This document shows positions 52,901-59,940 of a stretch of 64,000 nucleotides of DNA, piece by piece; within the stretch, counting starts at the first letter, position 1; the number at the start of each line of letters is the position of its first letter. Below the pieces are notes generated by a model that was given only the letters and a program-made list of their open reading frames with translations, was not told the DNA's origin and searched no databases. The DNA lies in assembly GCA_016873295.1 (NCBI GenBank), contig VGXM01000003.1, positions 105,178-169,177 of the forward strand, written 5' to 3'. Made by a program: the position numbers and the translations under genes. This DNA comes from Phycisphaerae bacterium (GTDB lineage Bacteria; Planctomycetota; Phycisphaerae; Phycisphaerales; UBA1924).

Positions 52901-53127
52901 TCCGCGATCAGCCGGACCTGCGCGTCCGTGAGTGCCGCCTCGATCAGGTACACGCGCGCCGTGGAGGCGCGGGCGATGGGCTGCCCGAGCGACGCTCCTT
53001 GGCGCACGACGGCGTCGGCCCGCGGGTCGGTCACGCCCTCCCGGGCCCGGACCTCGATCCGGACCACGCCGGGCCGGGGGCTTCGGTCGGCGCGTGCGTC
53101 GGGCGGAGCGGGGCGGGTCTGGCTCAC
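49948..53127 (-). CDS. purL: PurS-PurS-PurL fusion, phosphoribosylformylglycinamidine synthase
   Basis: 1059 residues from GTG 53127. The N-terminus has two PurS-like domains (VVRIEVRAREGVTDPRADAV and AVVEVHPLPGVMDPAAQSV, each followed by a helix and strand), then a small-type PurL core: TQTWSEHCVHKT-like motif (TLAQTWSEHCVHKTLKSR), KVETHNRPSAIEPYGGAATG, DCGAGGFSSAVGEMG and HDCSEGGVLVAVAE. Fourth step of purine synthesis. There is no glutaminase (PurQ) domain, so a separate PurQ is needed. Two low-complexity inserts break the core: RDSETRGERGSESGGG near residue 260, and about 45 residues near 645-690 that are encoded by a palindrome. Confidence 0.93.
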   Translation of the reverse strand: MSQTRPAPPDARADRSPRPGVVRIEVRAREGVTDPRADAVVRQGASLGQPIARASTARVYLIEAALTDAQVRLIAERLLAAPVVESWTRGASPTRSGEAVVEVHPLPGVMDPAAQSVREAIRDLLSLDAPPAVSTGWRYDVSGLTDEGVRLLAERQLANRAVQAIHLAPWTPASLPRGTAYRLRLTRFPLRELDDGALERLSREAHLFLSLPEMRAIRDHYRSIGREPTDIELETLAQTWSEHCVHKTLKSRVRYSEAAKRDSETRGERGSESGGGAEIRWEGRPGHVVRDDGTVEIDNLLKRTVAAATHELIGDGVDWTLSVFKDNSGVVAFDERWGVCVKVETHNRPSAIEPYGGAATGIGGCIRDVIGTGLGAKPIASTDVFVVAGPATPADEVPPGCLHPRRVLTEVVAGVRDYGNRMGIPTISGAVHFDDRHVGNPLVFCGCLGLIPRDRVRGQARAGDLIVALGGRTGRDGIHGATFSSAELTDTHADEFSHAVQIGNAIEEKRVLDAILRARDEEPTPLYTAMTDCGAGGFSSAVGEMGSALGAQVDLERAPLKYAGLSYTEIWISEAQERMVLAVPRDRLPALERICAEEGVELAVLGTFGTPGRELVLRYEGTEVGRLSMDLLHDGLPMPTKEAVWGDGVRPGQSGAAGQGSSETARPGEGTRGSASGPCLAVSRSGCFPATPPHSLTDPLKALLSHPTIASKHWIVRQYDHEVQGGSVVKPLVGPGRAGGRGPSDASVIEPVPGTGRGVAVGCGLQTGVGDPGAGGDPYLMALAAIDECVRNLVCVAADPSRIAILDNFCWPSCERPENMGALVRACAGCYDGAKAYRTPFVSGKDSLNNQFKVTDPKTGRVERLIEIPPTLLITGLGIVPDVRRCVTSDAKAPGNVLLLVGETTGDLGGSMIQRLAGLGPSRVPRTDLKQGPSAARGVADAIRAGLVRSAHDCSEGGVLVAVAEMLIGGSTPERPIGAAIDLARAHADPIVAAFAESPSRYVLEVSSDAADHVTAGLARAGVPIVRVGVLDGSGRLRAVGLDAPVEDLARAWLGPLDW
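51059..51154. repeat. Palindromic element inside purL
   Basis: Arms GCAGGGAAACAGCCAGACCG...(51059-51082) and its near-complement (51131-51154), 24 bp with two mismatches, around a 48-base loop. It is read through in frame as part of purL. Confidence 0.75.
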
Positions 53128-53205
53128 GCGCCGATGGTAGCGGGGTCGGTCGGGCGCTCGGCCCGTCCTTCCGCGCGGCGTGCCCCCAAGGTACAGTGTG
53201 CCCCG

Positions 53206-55152
53206 ATGTCCTGCCCGAACGACAACCCCTTCGCGCCCGCCCCCGCCGCGCCGAGGACCGACCTGCTGACCGACGAGCCCGAGCGCGGGGCGATCGGGTC
53301 CATGCTGTTCGAGGTGGCGTGGGAGGTGTGCAACCAGGTCGGGGGGATCTACCAGGTCATCCGCTCCAAGGCCCCGTCGATGGTCCAGCGCTGGGGCGAC
53401 CGCTACCTGCTCATCGGGCCGTACGACCCGGTCAAGGCCCAGCTCGAGTTCGAGCCGGCGCCCGTTTCGGGCTGGTTGGCGCGGGCCCTGACCATCCTCC
53501 AGAGCGAGGGGCTGAGCATCCACCACGGGCGCTGGCTGGTGAGCGGCAAGCCCCGGGTGCTGCTCATCGACGCCGCCCTCACCGAACAGCGTGTCAACGA
53601 GCTCAAGTACCGCCTGTGGGAGGACCACAGCGTCGAGTCGCCTCCCAGCGACCCGCTGTACGACCAGGTCCTCTCGTTCGCCGAGGGCGTGGTGAGGGTG
53701 TTCGACGCGATCTGCCGGGAGCGTTCGATGTCGACGGGCGCTCCGTCGCCCGCCCGGCGTCCGATCGTCGCGCACTTCCACGAGTGGATGGGCGGGATGG
53801 CGATCCCGATGCTCGCTCGCCGCAAGTTGCCGATCGCCACCGTATTCACGACGCACGCGACCTTGCTGGGGCGCTACATCGCGTCCAGCGACCACGACTT
53901 CTACGAGCGCCTGCCCCGCCTCTTCCACGAGGCGGAGGCGCGCCGGTTCGGGATCCGGTCGCAGCACGCGGTGGAGCGAGCCTGCGCGCGCGCCAGCCAC
54001 GTGTTCACGACCGTGTCGTCGATCACGGCGGAGGAGTGCGCCGCCCTGCTGGGGCGGAGCGTCGACGCCGTGCTGCCCAACGGGCTCAACGTCGAGCGCT
54101 ACAACCTGGCCCACGACCAGCAGCGTGCGCACGCCGAGCACAAGGAGGCCATCCACCGCTTCGTCATGGGGCACTTCTTCCCCAGCTACTCCTTCGACCT
54201 GGACAAGACCCTCTACCTCTTCTCCAGCGGACGCTTCGAGCCCCGCAACAAGGGCTTCGACCTGTGCCTGGAGACCATGGCGCGCCTGAACGCCGAGCTC
54301 AAGGCGGCACGGGACGGCTGGGCCAGGGGCCTCACCGTCGTCTTCTTCATCGTCTCGCGGCGACCCACCCGCAGCCTCCACCCCCTGGCCCTGGAGAAGC
54401 ACGGCGTGCTGGAGGAACTGCGGGAGGTGTGCGCACGGATCACGGAATCAGTCGGGGAGCGGCTCTTCCGCAGGGCCGCGGCGGGGGAGAGGCTCCGCCT
54501 GGACAGCGAGGTCGACGAATACTGGGCGCTGCGGTACGTGCGCACCCAGCACGCGATGCGCTCGGCCCACCCCCCCCCGGTCGTGACCCACGTCATGGCC
54601 GACGACAAGCACGACCCGGTGCTCGTCCACCTGCGCGAGCTCGGGCTCTTCAACGCCGAGGACGATCCCGTCAAGGTCGTGTATCACCCGGATTTCATCA
54701 ACCCAGCCAACCCGCTGTGGGGGATCGAGTACGACCAGTTCGCCCGGGGATGCCACCTGGGGCTGTTCCCATCGGCGTACGAGCCCTGGGGGTACACGCC
54801 CCTGGAGTGCCTGGCGATGGGCATCCCGAGCGTGACGAGCGATCTGGCCGGCTTCGGGCGGTACGTCATGGAGATGTTCCCCGACCACGACCGCTGGGGG
54901 CTCAAGGTCCTGAGGCGTCGCGGGCGGGGGTTCCACGAGGCAGCGGCGGACTTGTGCGCCTACCTGATCGACTTCTGCCGGCTCGACCGGCGCGGGCGGA
55001 TCACCCTGCGGAACGAGGTGGATCGGCGGAGTTGGGAGTTCGACTGGGAGAAGCTGGGGCGGGCCTACCACGCGGCCCACGACCGGGCGGCGGAACGGTT
55101 CTGCGTGTCGCACGAGGTGGACGCCGGGCTGGTCGACCTGGGGGCCTCGTGA
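53206..55152 (+). CDS. Glycogen synthase, GT3 (eukaryote-like) family
   Basis: 648 residues. The start EVAWEVCNQVGGIYQVIRSK matches the GT3 pattern of animal and fungal glycogen synthases rather than bacterial GlgA (GT5), and the C-terminal donor-site motif SAYEPWGYTPLECLAMGIPS with TSDLAGFG matches GYS-type enzymes. HFHEWMGG, FTTHATLLGRYI and the acceptor loop FHEAEARRFGIRSQHAVERA are also present. It builds alpha-1,4-glucan from a nucleotide sugar (UDP-glucose in GT3). The rnhA start overlaps its stop. A TACAGT -10-like element lies just upstream. Confidence 0.9.
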   Translation: MSCPNDNPFAPAPAAPRTDLLTDEPERGAIGSMLFEVAWEVCNQVGGIYQVIRSKAPSMVQRWGDRYLLIGPYDPVKAQLEFEPAPVSGWLARALTILQSEGLSIHHGRWLVSGKPRVLLIDAALTEQRVNELKYRLWEDHSVESPPSDPLYDQVLSFAEGVVRVFDAICRERSMSTGAPSPARRPIVAHFHEWMGGMAIPMLARRKLPIATVFTTHATLLGRYIASSDHDFYERLPRLFHEAEARRFGIRSQHAVERACARASHVFTTVSSITAEECAALLGRSVDAVLPNGLNVERYNLAHDQQRAHAEHKEAIHRFVMGHFFPSYSFDLDKTLYLFSSGRFEPRNKGFDLCLETMARLNAELKAARDGWARGLTVVFFIVSRRPTRSLHPLALEKHGVLEELREVCARITESVGERLFRRAAAGERLRLDSEVDEYWALRYVRTQHAMRSAHPPPVVTHVMADDKHDPVLVHLRELGLFNAEDDPVKVVYHPDFINPANPLWGIEYDQFARGCHLGLFPSAYEPWGYTPLECLAMGIPSVTSDLAGFGRYVMEMFPDHDRWGLKVLRRRGRGFHEAAADLCAYLIDFCRLDRRGRITLRNEVDRRSWEFDWEKLGRAYHAAHDRAAERFCVSHEVDAGLVDLGAS

Positions 55153-55664
55153 CGGACCCGGCACGCCCGATCGTGGAACTGCACACGGACGGGGCCTGTT
55201 CGGGGAACCCGGGGCCGGGCGGCTGGGCCTTCCTGCTCCGTCACGGCGCCAGCGGAAAGGAGATGGTCCGCGCGGGCGCCGAGGCGGAGACCACCAACAA
55301 CCGCATGGAGCTGCGGGCCGTGATCGAGGGGCTGTCGGTGCTCAAGTCCGCGTCAATCGTGGATCTCTACAGCGACTCGCAGTACGTGCTGAACGGGCTG
55401 AGGGAGTGGATCCACGACTGGAAGAAGCGGGGCTGGAAGACGTCCGCCAAGAAGCCCGTCAAGAACCAGGAGCTGTGGCAGGCGCTGGACGACCTGGCGT
55501 CGCGGCACACGGTCCGCTTCCACTGGATCCGCGGGCACAGCGAGCACCCGGACAACGAGCGCTGCGACCGCCTGGCGGTGGAGGCCAGGGAACGGCTGGT
55601 GGGCGGCGGTCTCCCTCCCTTGGAGGGGAGGGCGCAACCGCCCGGCGCGGGAGTGGAAGGGTGA
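55149..55664 (+). CDS. rnhA: Ribonuclease HI
   Basis: 171 residues. Degrades RNA in RNA-DNA hybrids. All catalytic residues are present: Asp in LHTDGACSGNPGPGGW, Glu in NNRMELRA, Asp in LYSDSQYV and the His/Asp of IRGHSEHPDNERCDRLA. GTG start overlaps the previous stop (GTGA). The last about 20 residues (GGGLPPLEGRAQPPGAGVEG) lie past the normal end and are encoded by a CCCTCCC/GGGAGGG palindrome. Confidence 0.95.
   Translation: MTDPARPIVELHTDGACSGNPGPGGWAFLLRHGASGKEMVRAGAEAETTNNRMELRAVIEGLSVLKSASIVDLYSDSQYVLNGLREWIHDWKKRGWKTSAKKPVKNQELWQALDDLASRHTVRFHWIRGHSEHPDNERCDRLAVEARERLVGGGLPPLEGRAQPPGAGVEG
55613..55632. repeat. CCCTCCC/GGGAGGG palindrome in the rnhA 3' end
   Basis: 7-bp arms with a 6-base loop, inside the rnhA reading frame and just before the overlapping start of the SGNH gene. 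Related in type to the elements at 8513 and 45492. Confidence 0.5.
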
Positions 55665-56551
55665 GGCGGCTCGTGCGGCCAGTTCTGGTCGGCGCCGTCG
55701 CCGCGGTGGTCGCGGGGGAGGTGGCGTGCCGGGTGGGGCTGGGGCTGGGGGATCCGCCGCTGTTCGTGGCCGATCAGGAGATCGAGTACCTGCCCAGGCC
55801 GGGGGTGTACCGGCGGTTCGGGCATCGGGTGTCGTACAACGCGTTCCACATGCGGTCGGCGGAGGTCGGCGAGCGGGCACAGGAGGGCGAGCGTCGGGTG
55901 CTGGTGCTGGGCGACAGCGTGCCCAACGGGGGGGCGAAGCTCGACGACGCGGAACTGGCGACGGCGCTGCTCGAAGGGCGGCTGGGCCGGCGCGTGCTCA
56001 ACGTGTCGTGCGGGAGCTGGGGGCCCGCGAACCTGCTGGCGTATGTGCGGCGGTTCGGGTGGTTCGACGCGGGCGTCGCGGTCGTGGTTCTCAACGACGC
56101 GGACGCGTGGGACGTGCCGACGTTCGGCCCGCTGGGTGGGGAGCTGCCGACGAGGAAGCCGGTGTCGGCGTTGTGGGAGGCGGCGACGCGGTACCTGCCG
56201 CGGGTCCTGGGGCGTGGGGGAACGCCGGCGGTCGAGCTCTCGCCCGAGGACGTGGAGGCGAGCCTGTCGGCGCTGCGGGAACTGGTGGGGCTGCTCCGGT
56301 CGGAGGGGGTTGGCGTGGCCTTCGTGCTGCACGCCGAGCGCGCGGAGGTGCGGGGGAGCGCGGCGCGGGGGACGGTTCTGCTGCGGCGGACGGCGCAGGA
56401 ACTTGAGGTGCCGGTGGTGGAGACGGGTCCGGCGATGGCAGGGGCGGGGCTGGATCGGGTCTACGACGGGCGGGTGCACCTGACGGCGGAGGGGCAGCGG
56501 GTGCTGGCGGATGTGCTGGCGGAGGCGGTGGAGCGGGCGGGTGGGCGGTGA
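55661..56551 (+). CDS. SGNH/GDSL-like hydrolase-fold protein
   Basis: 296 residues. GTG start overlaps the rnhA stop. The N-terminus RRLVRPVLVGAVAAVVAGEV is a membrane anchor or signal. The nucleophile block is RRVLVLGDSVPNGG (GDS), with the oxyanion Gly in NVSCGSWGPANL and a C-terminal histidine in RVHLTAEGQRVLAD (D/H-x-x-H type), typical of SGNH hydrolases. Such enzymes remove O-acetyl or similar groups; here they could act on surface polysaccharide. It precedes pilT by 239 bases. Confidence 0.75.
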   Translation: MRRLVRPVLVGAVAAVVAGEVACRVGLGLGDPPLFVADQEIEYLPRPGVYRRFGHRVSYNAFHMRSAEVGERAQEGERRVLVLGDSVPNGGAKLDDAELATALLEGRLGRRVLNVSCGSWGPANLLAYVRRFGWFDAGVAVVVLNDADAWDVPTFGPLGGELPTRKPVSALWEAATRYLPRVLGRGGTPAVELSPEDVEASLSALRELVGLLRSEGVGVAFVLHAERAEVRGSAARGTVLLRRTAQELEVPVVETGPAMAGAGLDRVYDGRVHLTAEGQRVLADVLAEAVERAGGR

Positions 56552-56790
56552 ATCGTGAACAGTGAGCAGTGCGGAGTGAGGCGAGAGGAGCGGGCGGTGT
56601 GCGGGTGGGACGGGCTGTGCGGGTTGCGGGGGCGGGGGGGCGTGTAGGGGTGTGGGGGCTTGGGCGCGGGCCCGGGAACGATCACGTCTGGAAAGGGACG
56701 CGGCGGTTGGGATGAACCGCGGTCGGGCGTGCGCCGATGACGGGGTGTGAGCCGTTGCCCGGTGCCGCGGCGTCCAGACCCGGAGGGGCG

Positions 56791-57846
56791 ATGCATCTCA
56801 GCGAGATCCTGAAGAAGGCGTACGAGGCGGACGCGTCGGACATCCACCTGATCGCGGGGCAGCCGCCGGTGTTCCGGGTGCACCAGGTGATGACGCCGGC
56901 GGAGATGCCGGTGCTGAGCAAGGAGACGGCGCGGGGGCTGTTCGAGCAGATGGCGTCTGCGGAGACGGTGCAGGCGTTCGAGCGTCAGCGGGACGCGGAC
57001 TTCTCGTACGAGGAGGCGGGGCTGGCCCGGTACCGCGTGAACGCGCACATGCAGCGCGGGGCGCTGGGCATGGCGATGCGCATCATCAAGACGAAGGTGC
57101 CGGCCCTGGCGAACCTGAACCTGCCGGAGGTGATCGCGCGCCTGACGTACCTGCCGCGGGGCCTGGTGCTGGTGACGGGCGACACGGGGTCGGGCAAGTC
57201 GACGACGCTGGCGGCGATGATCGACGCGATGAACCAGCGGTACCGCAAGCACATCATCACGCTGGAGGACCCGGTCGAGTACACGTTCCAGAGCAAGGAG
57301 TGCGTGATCGAGCAGCGCGAGCTGGGGCAGGACATGCCCAGCTTCGCCTCGGGCCTCAAGCACTGCCTGCGTCAGGACCCGGACATCATCCTGGTGGGCG
57401 AGATGCGCGACCTGGAGACGACGGCCCTGGCGATCAGCGCGGCGGAGACGGGGCACCTGGTGCTCTCGACGCTGCACACGGTGAACGCGTCGCAGACCGT
57501 GGAGCGCATCATCGACATGTACCCCGGGGGGCAGCAGAACCAGATCCGCTCGATGCTGTCGAACACGCTGCAGGCGGTGGTGTCGCAGACGCTCTTCAGC
57601 CGCATCGACCGCGCGGGGATGGTGCCCGCGGTGGAGATCCTGCTGTGCACGCCCGCGGTGCGGAACCTGATCCGCGAGGCGAGGACGTTCGAGATCCCCA
57701 ACGTGATCGAGACGAGCCGCTCGATCGGGATGTGCTCGCTGGACACGTCGATCGCGGAGCTGTTCTTCAACGGGATGATCTGCAAGGAAGACGCGGTGGC
57801 CCAGGCGGCGTACCCGGACAAGCTGGAGCGCCAGCTGGCGGCGTAG
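56791..57846 (+). CDS. pilT: Type IV pilus retraction ATPase PilT
   Basis: 351 residues. Walker A is GDTGSGKSTTLA, the Asp box ITLEDPVEYTF and Walker B ILVGEMRDLETT, followed by HTVNASQTVERIIDMYP (His box), all in PilT order. The N-terminus ASDIHLIAGQPPVFRVHQVM is the usual PilT/PilB N domain. A good CGGAGGGG site supports the ATG. First gene of the pilus block; pilB is not in the window. Confidence 0.93.
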   Translation: MHLSEILKKAYEADASDIHLIAGQPPVFRVHQVMTPAEMPVLSKETARGLFEQMASAETVQAFERQRDADFSYEEAGLARYRVNAHMQRGALGMAMRIIKTKVPALANLNLPEVIARLTYLPRGLVLVTGDTGSGKSTTLAAMIDAMNQRYRKHIITLEDPVEYTFQSKECVIEQRELGQDMPSFASGLKHCLRQDPDIILVGEMRDLETTALAISAAETGHLVLSTLHTVNASQTVERIIDMYPGGQQNQIRSMLSNTLQAVVSQTLFSRIDRAGMVPAVEILLCTPAVRNLIREARTFEIPNVIETSRSIGMCSLDTSIAELFFNGMICKEDAVAQAAYPDKLERQLAA

Positions 57847-57910
57847 GCGGGCGCGAACCCCGGGGCCGGTCGGAACGCGGCCCGCGGGGGCGTCGGGAAC
57901 AGAAGTCACC

Positions 57911-59137
57911 ATGCCCAACTACCGCTACCAGGTGAAGACGTCCGGGGGCCAGGTGCAGGTCGGCGTGATCACCGCCGACACGGTGCACACGGCGGCGCAG
58001 GTGCTGCGCAACCAGGGCATGCACGTCGTCGGGCTGTCGCCGATCGCGGCGGCCCTGGACACGGGTGGGCTGATCGCCAAGTTCCGCGAGCTGAACTCCG
58101 GGCGTCCCAACCAGAAGCACGTGCTCGACTTCACCACGCAGCTGGCGGTGATGATCCGCGCGGGCATCAACCTGCGGTCGGCGCTGGACGGCATCGCGGA
58201 ACAGACGACGCACACGGCGTTCAAGAAGACCATCCTCCAGCTCAAGAACGACGTGGAGGCCGGCAAGCAGTTCTCCGAGGCGATCGGGCGGCACCCCAGG
58301 CTCTTCGGGCCGCTGTACGTCAACATGGTCAAGGCCTCGGAGATGTCGGGCAGCTTCGCCAAGATGCTCGACCGCATCGCGGGGTACATCGGGCAGCAGC
58401 TCGAGACGCGGAAGATGGTGGTGGGGGCGGCGATCTACCCGTGCATCATCGGCGTGCTGGCGGTGGGCGTGACGATCTTCCTGCTCACCTTCGTGCTCCC
58501 CAAGTTCTACACGGTGTTCGAGGGCAAGGAGGAGATCCTGCCCTGGGCGACCAAGTTCCTGATGGCGGTGAGCAAGACGATGACGGCGTACTGGCCCGTG
58601 CTGCTCGGGGCGGCGGCCCTGGTCGGCGGGGCGCTCTTCGCGTTCAAACGGACGCAGGTGGGGTCGTTCTGGTTCGACAAGTCGAAGCTGTCGATCCCGG
58701 TGGTGCGGGCGATGTTCCGGGCCCTCTACATCAGCCGGTCGCTCCAGACCATGGGCCAGCTCATCAACGCGGGCGTGCCCATGCTGGACACGATCGCGAT
58801 CACGGGCGACGTGTCGGGCAACCAGCTCTTCAAGGGCATGTGGCGCCGGGTGTACGCGAACGTGAAGCAGGGCAAGAAGATCACGGTGGTGCTGTCGAAG
58901 GACACGCTGCTGCCCCGGGCCGTGGCCCAGATGATCGCGGCGGGCGAGGAGTCCGGTAAGCTGGGCGAGGTGCTCGACGAGATCTCGGTCTTCTACGCCA
59001 GGCAGCTCAAGGACGCGATCAAGGCGGTCACGTCCATGATCGAGCCCATCATGATCCTCATCATGGGCACAGTCGTCGGGTTCATCGCGATGGCGATCAT
59101 CCTGCCGATCTTCAAGATGAGCCAGCTGGTCAAGTAG
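57911..59137 (+). CDS. pilC: Type II secretion/type IV pilus inner-membrane protein (PilC/GspF)
   Basis: 408 residues. Two repeated GspF domains, seen as FTTQLAVMIRAGINLRSALD and YISRSLQTMGQLINAGVPML, and the membrane helices IGVLAVGVTIFLLTFVLPKF, YWPVLLGAAALVGGALFAF and IEPIMILIMGTVVGFIAMAI. It anchors the assembly ATPase in the inner membrane. It follows pilT by 64 bases. Confidence 0.93.
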   Translation: MPNYRYQVKTSGGQVQVGVITADTVHTAAQVLRNQGMHVVGLSPIAAALDTGGLIAKFRELNSGRPNQKHVLDFTTQLAVMIRAGINLRSALDGIAEQTTHTAFKKTILQLKNDVEAGKQFSEAIGRHPRLFGPLYVNMVKASEMSGSFAKMLDRIAGYIGQQLETRKMVVGAAIYPCIIGVLAVGVTIFLLTFVLPKFYTVFEGKEEILPWATKFLMAVSKTMTAYWPVLLGAAALVGGALFAFKRTQVGSFWFDKSKLSIPVVRAMFRALYISRSLQTMGQLINAGVPMLDTIAITGDVSGNQLFKGMWRRVYANVKQGKKITVVLSKDTLLPRAVAQMIAAGEESGKLGEVLDEISVFYARQLKDAIKAVTSMIEPIMILIMGTVVGFIAMAIILPIFKMSQLVK

Positions 59138-59210
59138 CCGATGGGGCCCGCGGGAGGGAACGGGCCCGCCGCGGCGTGGGCGGGTCCGGGAACCCGGCCT
59201 GGAGGCGGGA

Positions 59211-59900
59211 ATGGCGCGCACGGTGGAAGGACTACTCCGGAGGGCGGGGCGCGGGGCGGTGCCGCCGCGCGGGTTCACGCTCCTGGAGACCAGTTTCGCC
59301 CTGGTGGTGATCGGGGTGGGGGTGCTGGCGTTCGTCGAGGCCCACCAGGCGTTCATCCAGAACAACAGCTGGTCGAGCCGGGCGGCGACGGGGACGTACC
59401 TGGCCAACGAGATCCGGGAGATGATGCGGCGCCTGCCGCGGCACGACCCGGTGACCGGGCTGTATTTCACGGGGTCGGGCGAGTCGGCGGTGCTGAGGGG
59501 CTGGGGCATCGAGACGGGCGAGGTCGACCTCACGGACTTCGACGACGTGGACGACTTCTCCGGGCTGGTGTTCGGCGCCGCGGGGACGTTCGAGGGCCCG
59601 ATCAACGCCTTCGGCGAGGTGATCCCGCAGACGGACGTGTCGGGGGCCGTGGTGATCGGCTCGGGCGGCCGGCCCCTCCCGCTGCGGGGGTGGACGCAGC
59701 GCGTGCTGGTCGAGAAGGCCGATCCGACCAACTACGGCGCGGGCGTAGGGTCGGCGTTCTTCGTGCCGGCGGGCGGGGGCAACCCCGGGCGGGCGGTCGA
59801 CCGGTTCCCCCTGCGCGTGACCGTCGTCGTCGAGCACATGCTGGACGGAGCCCTGAGGGCGGAGGAGATCACCCGCGTGACGTGGGTTGTTCCGGACTGA
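59211..59900 (+). CDS. Prepilin-type N-terminal domain protein (pseudopilin)
   Basis: 229 residues. The leader MARTVEGLLRRAGRGAVPPR is followed by the prepilin cleavage/methylation site GFTLLETSFALVVIGVGVLAF (G^F, Glu at +5). The mature part is mixed with repeated acidic segments. GGAGGCGGGA supports the ATG. It is the first of two prepilin-like genes in this operon, likely a minor pseudopilin. A prepilin peptidase is not in the window. Confidence 0.85.
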   Translation: MARTVEGLLRRAGRGAVPPRGFTLLETSFALVVIGVGVLAFVEAHQAFIQNNSWSSRAATGTYLANEIREMMRRLPRHDPVTGLYFTGSGESAVLRGWGIETGEVDLTDFDDVDDFSGLVFGAAGTFEGPINAFGEVIPQTDVSGAVVIGSGGRPLPLRGWTQRVLVEKADPTNYGAGVGSAFFVPAGGGNPGRAVDRFPLRVTVVVEHMLDGALRAEEITRVTWVVPD

Positions 59901-59940
59901 CCGTGTTGATCCCGCGCGTGGCGATCGAAGGAGTGCGTTG

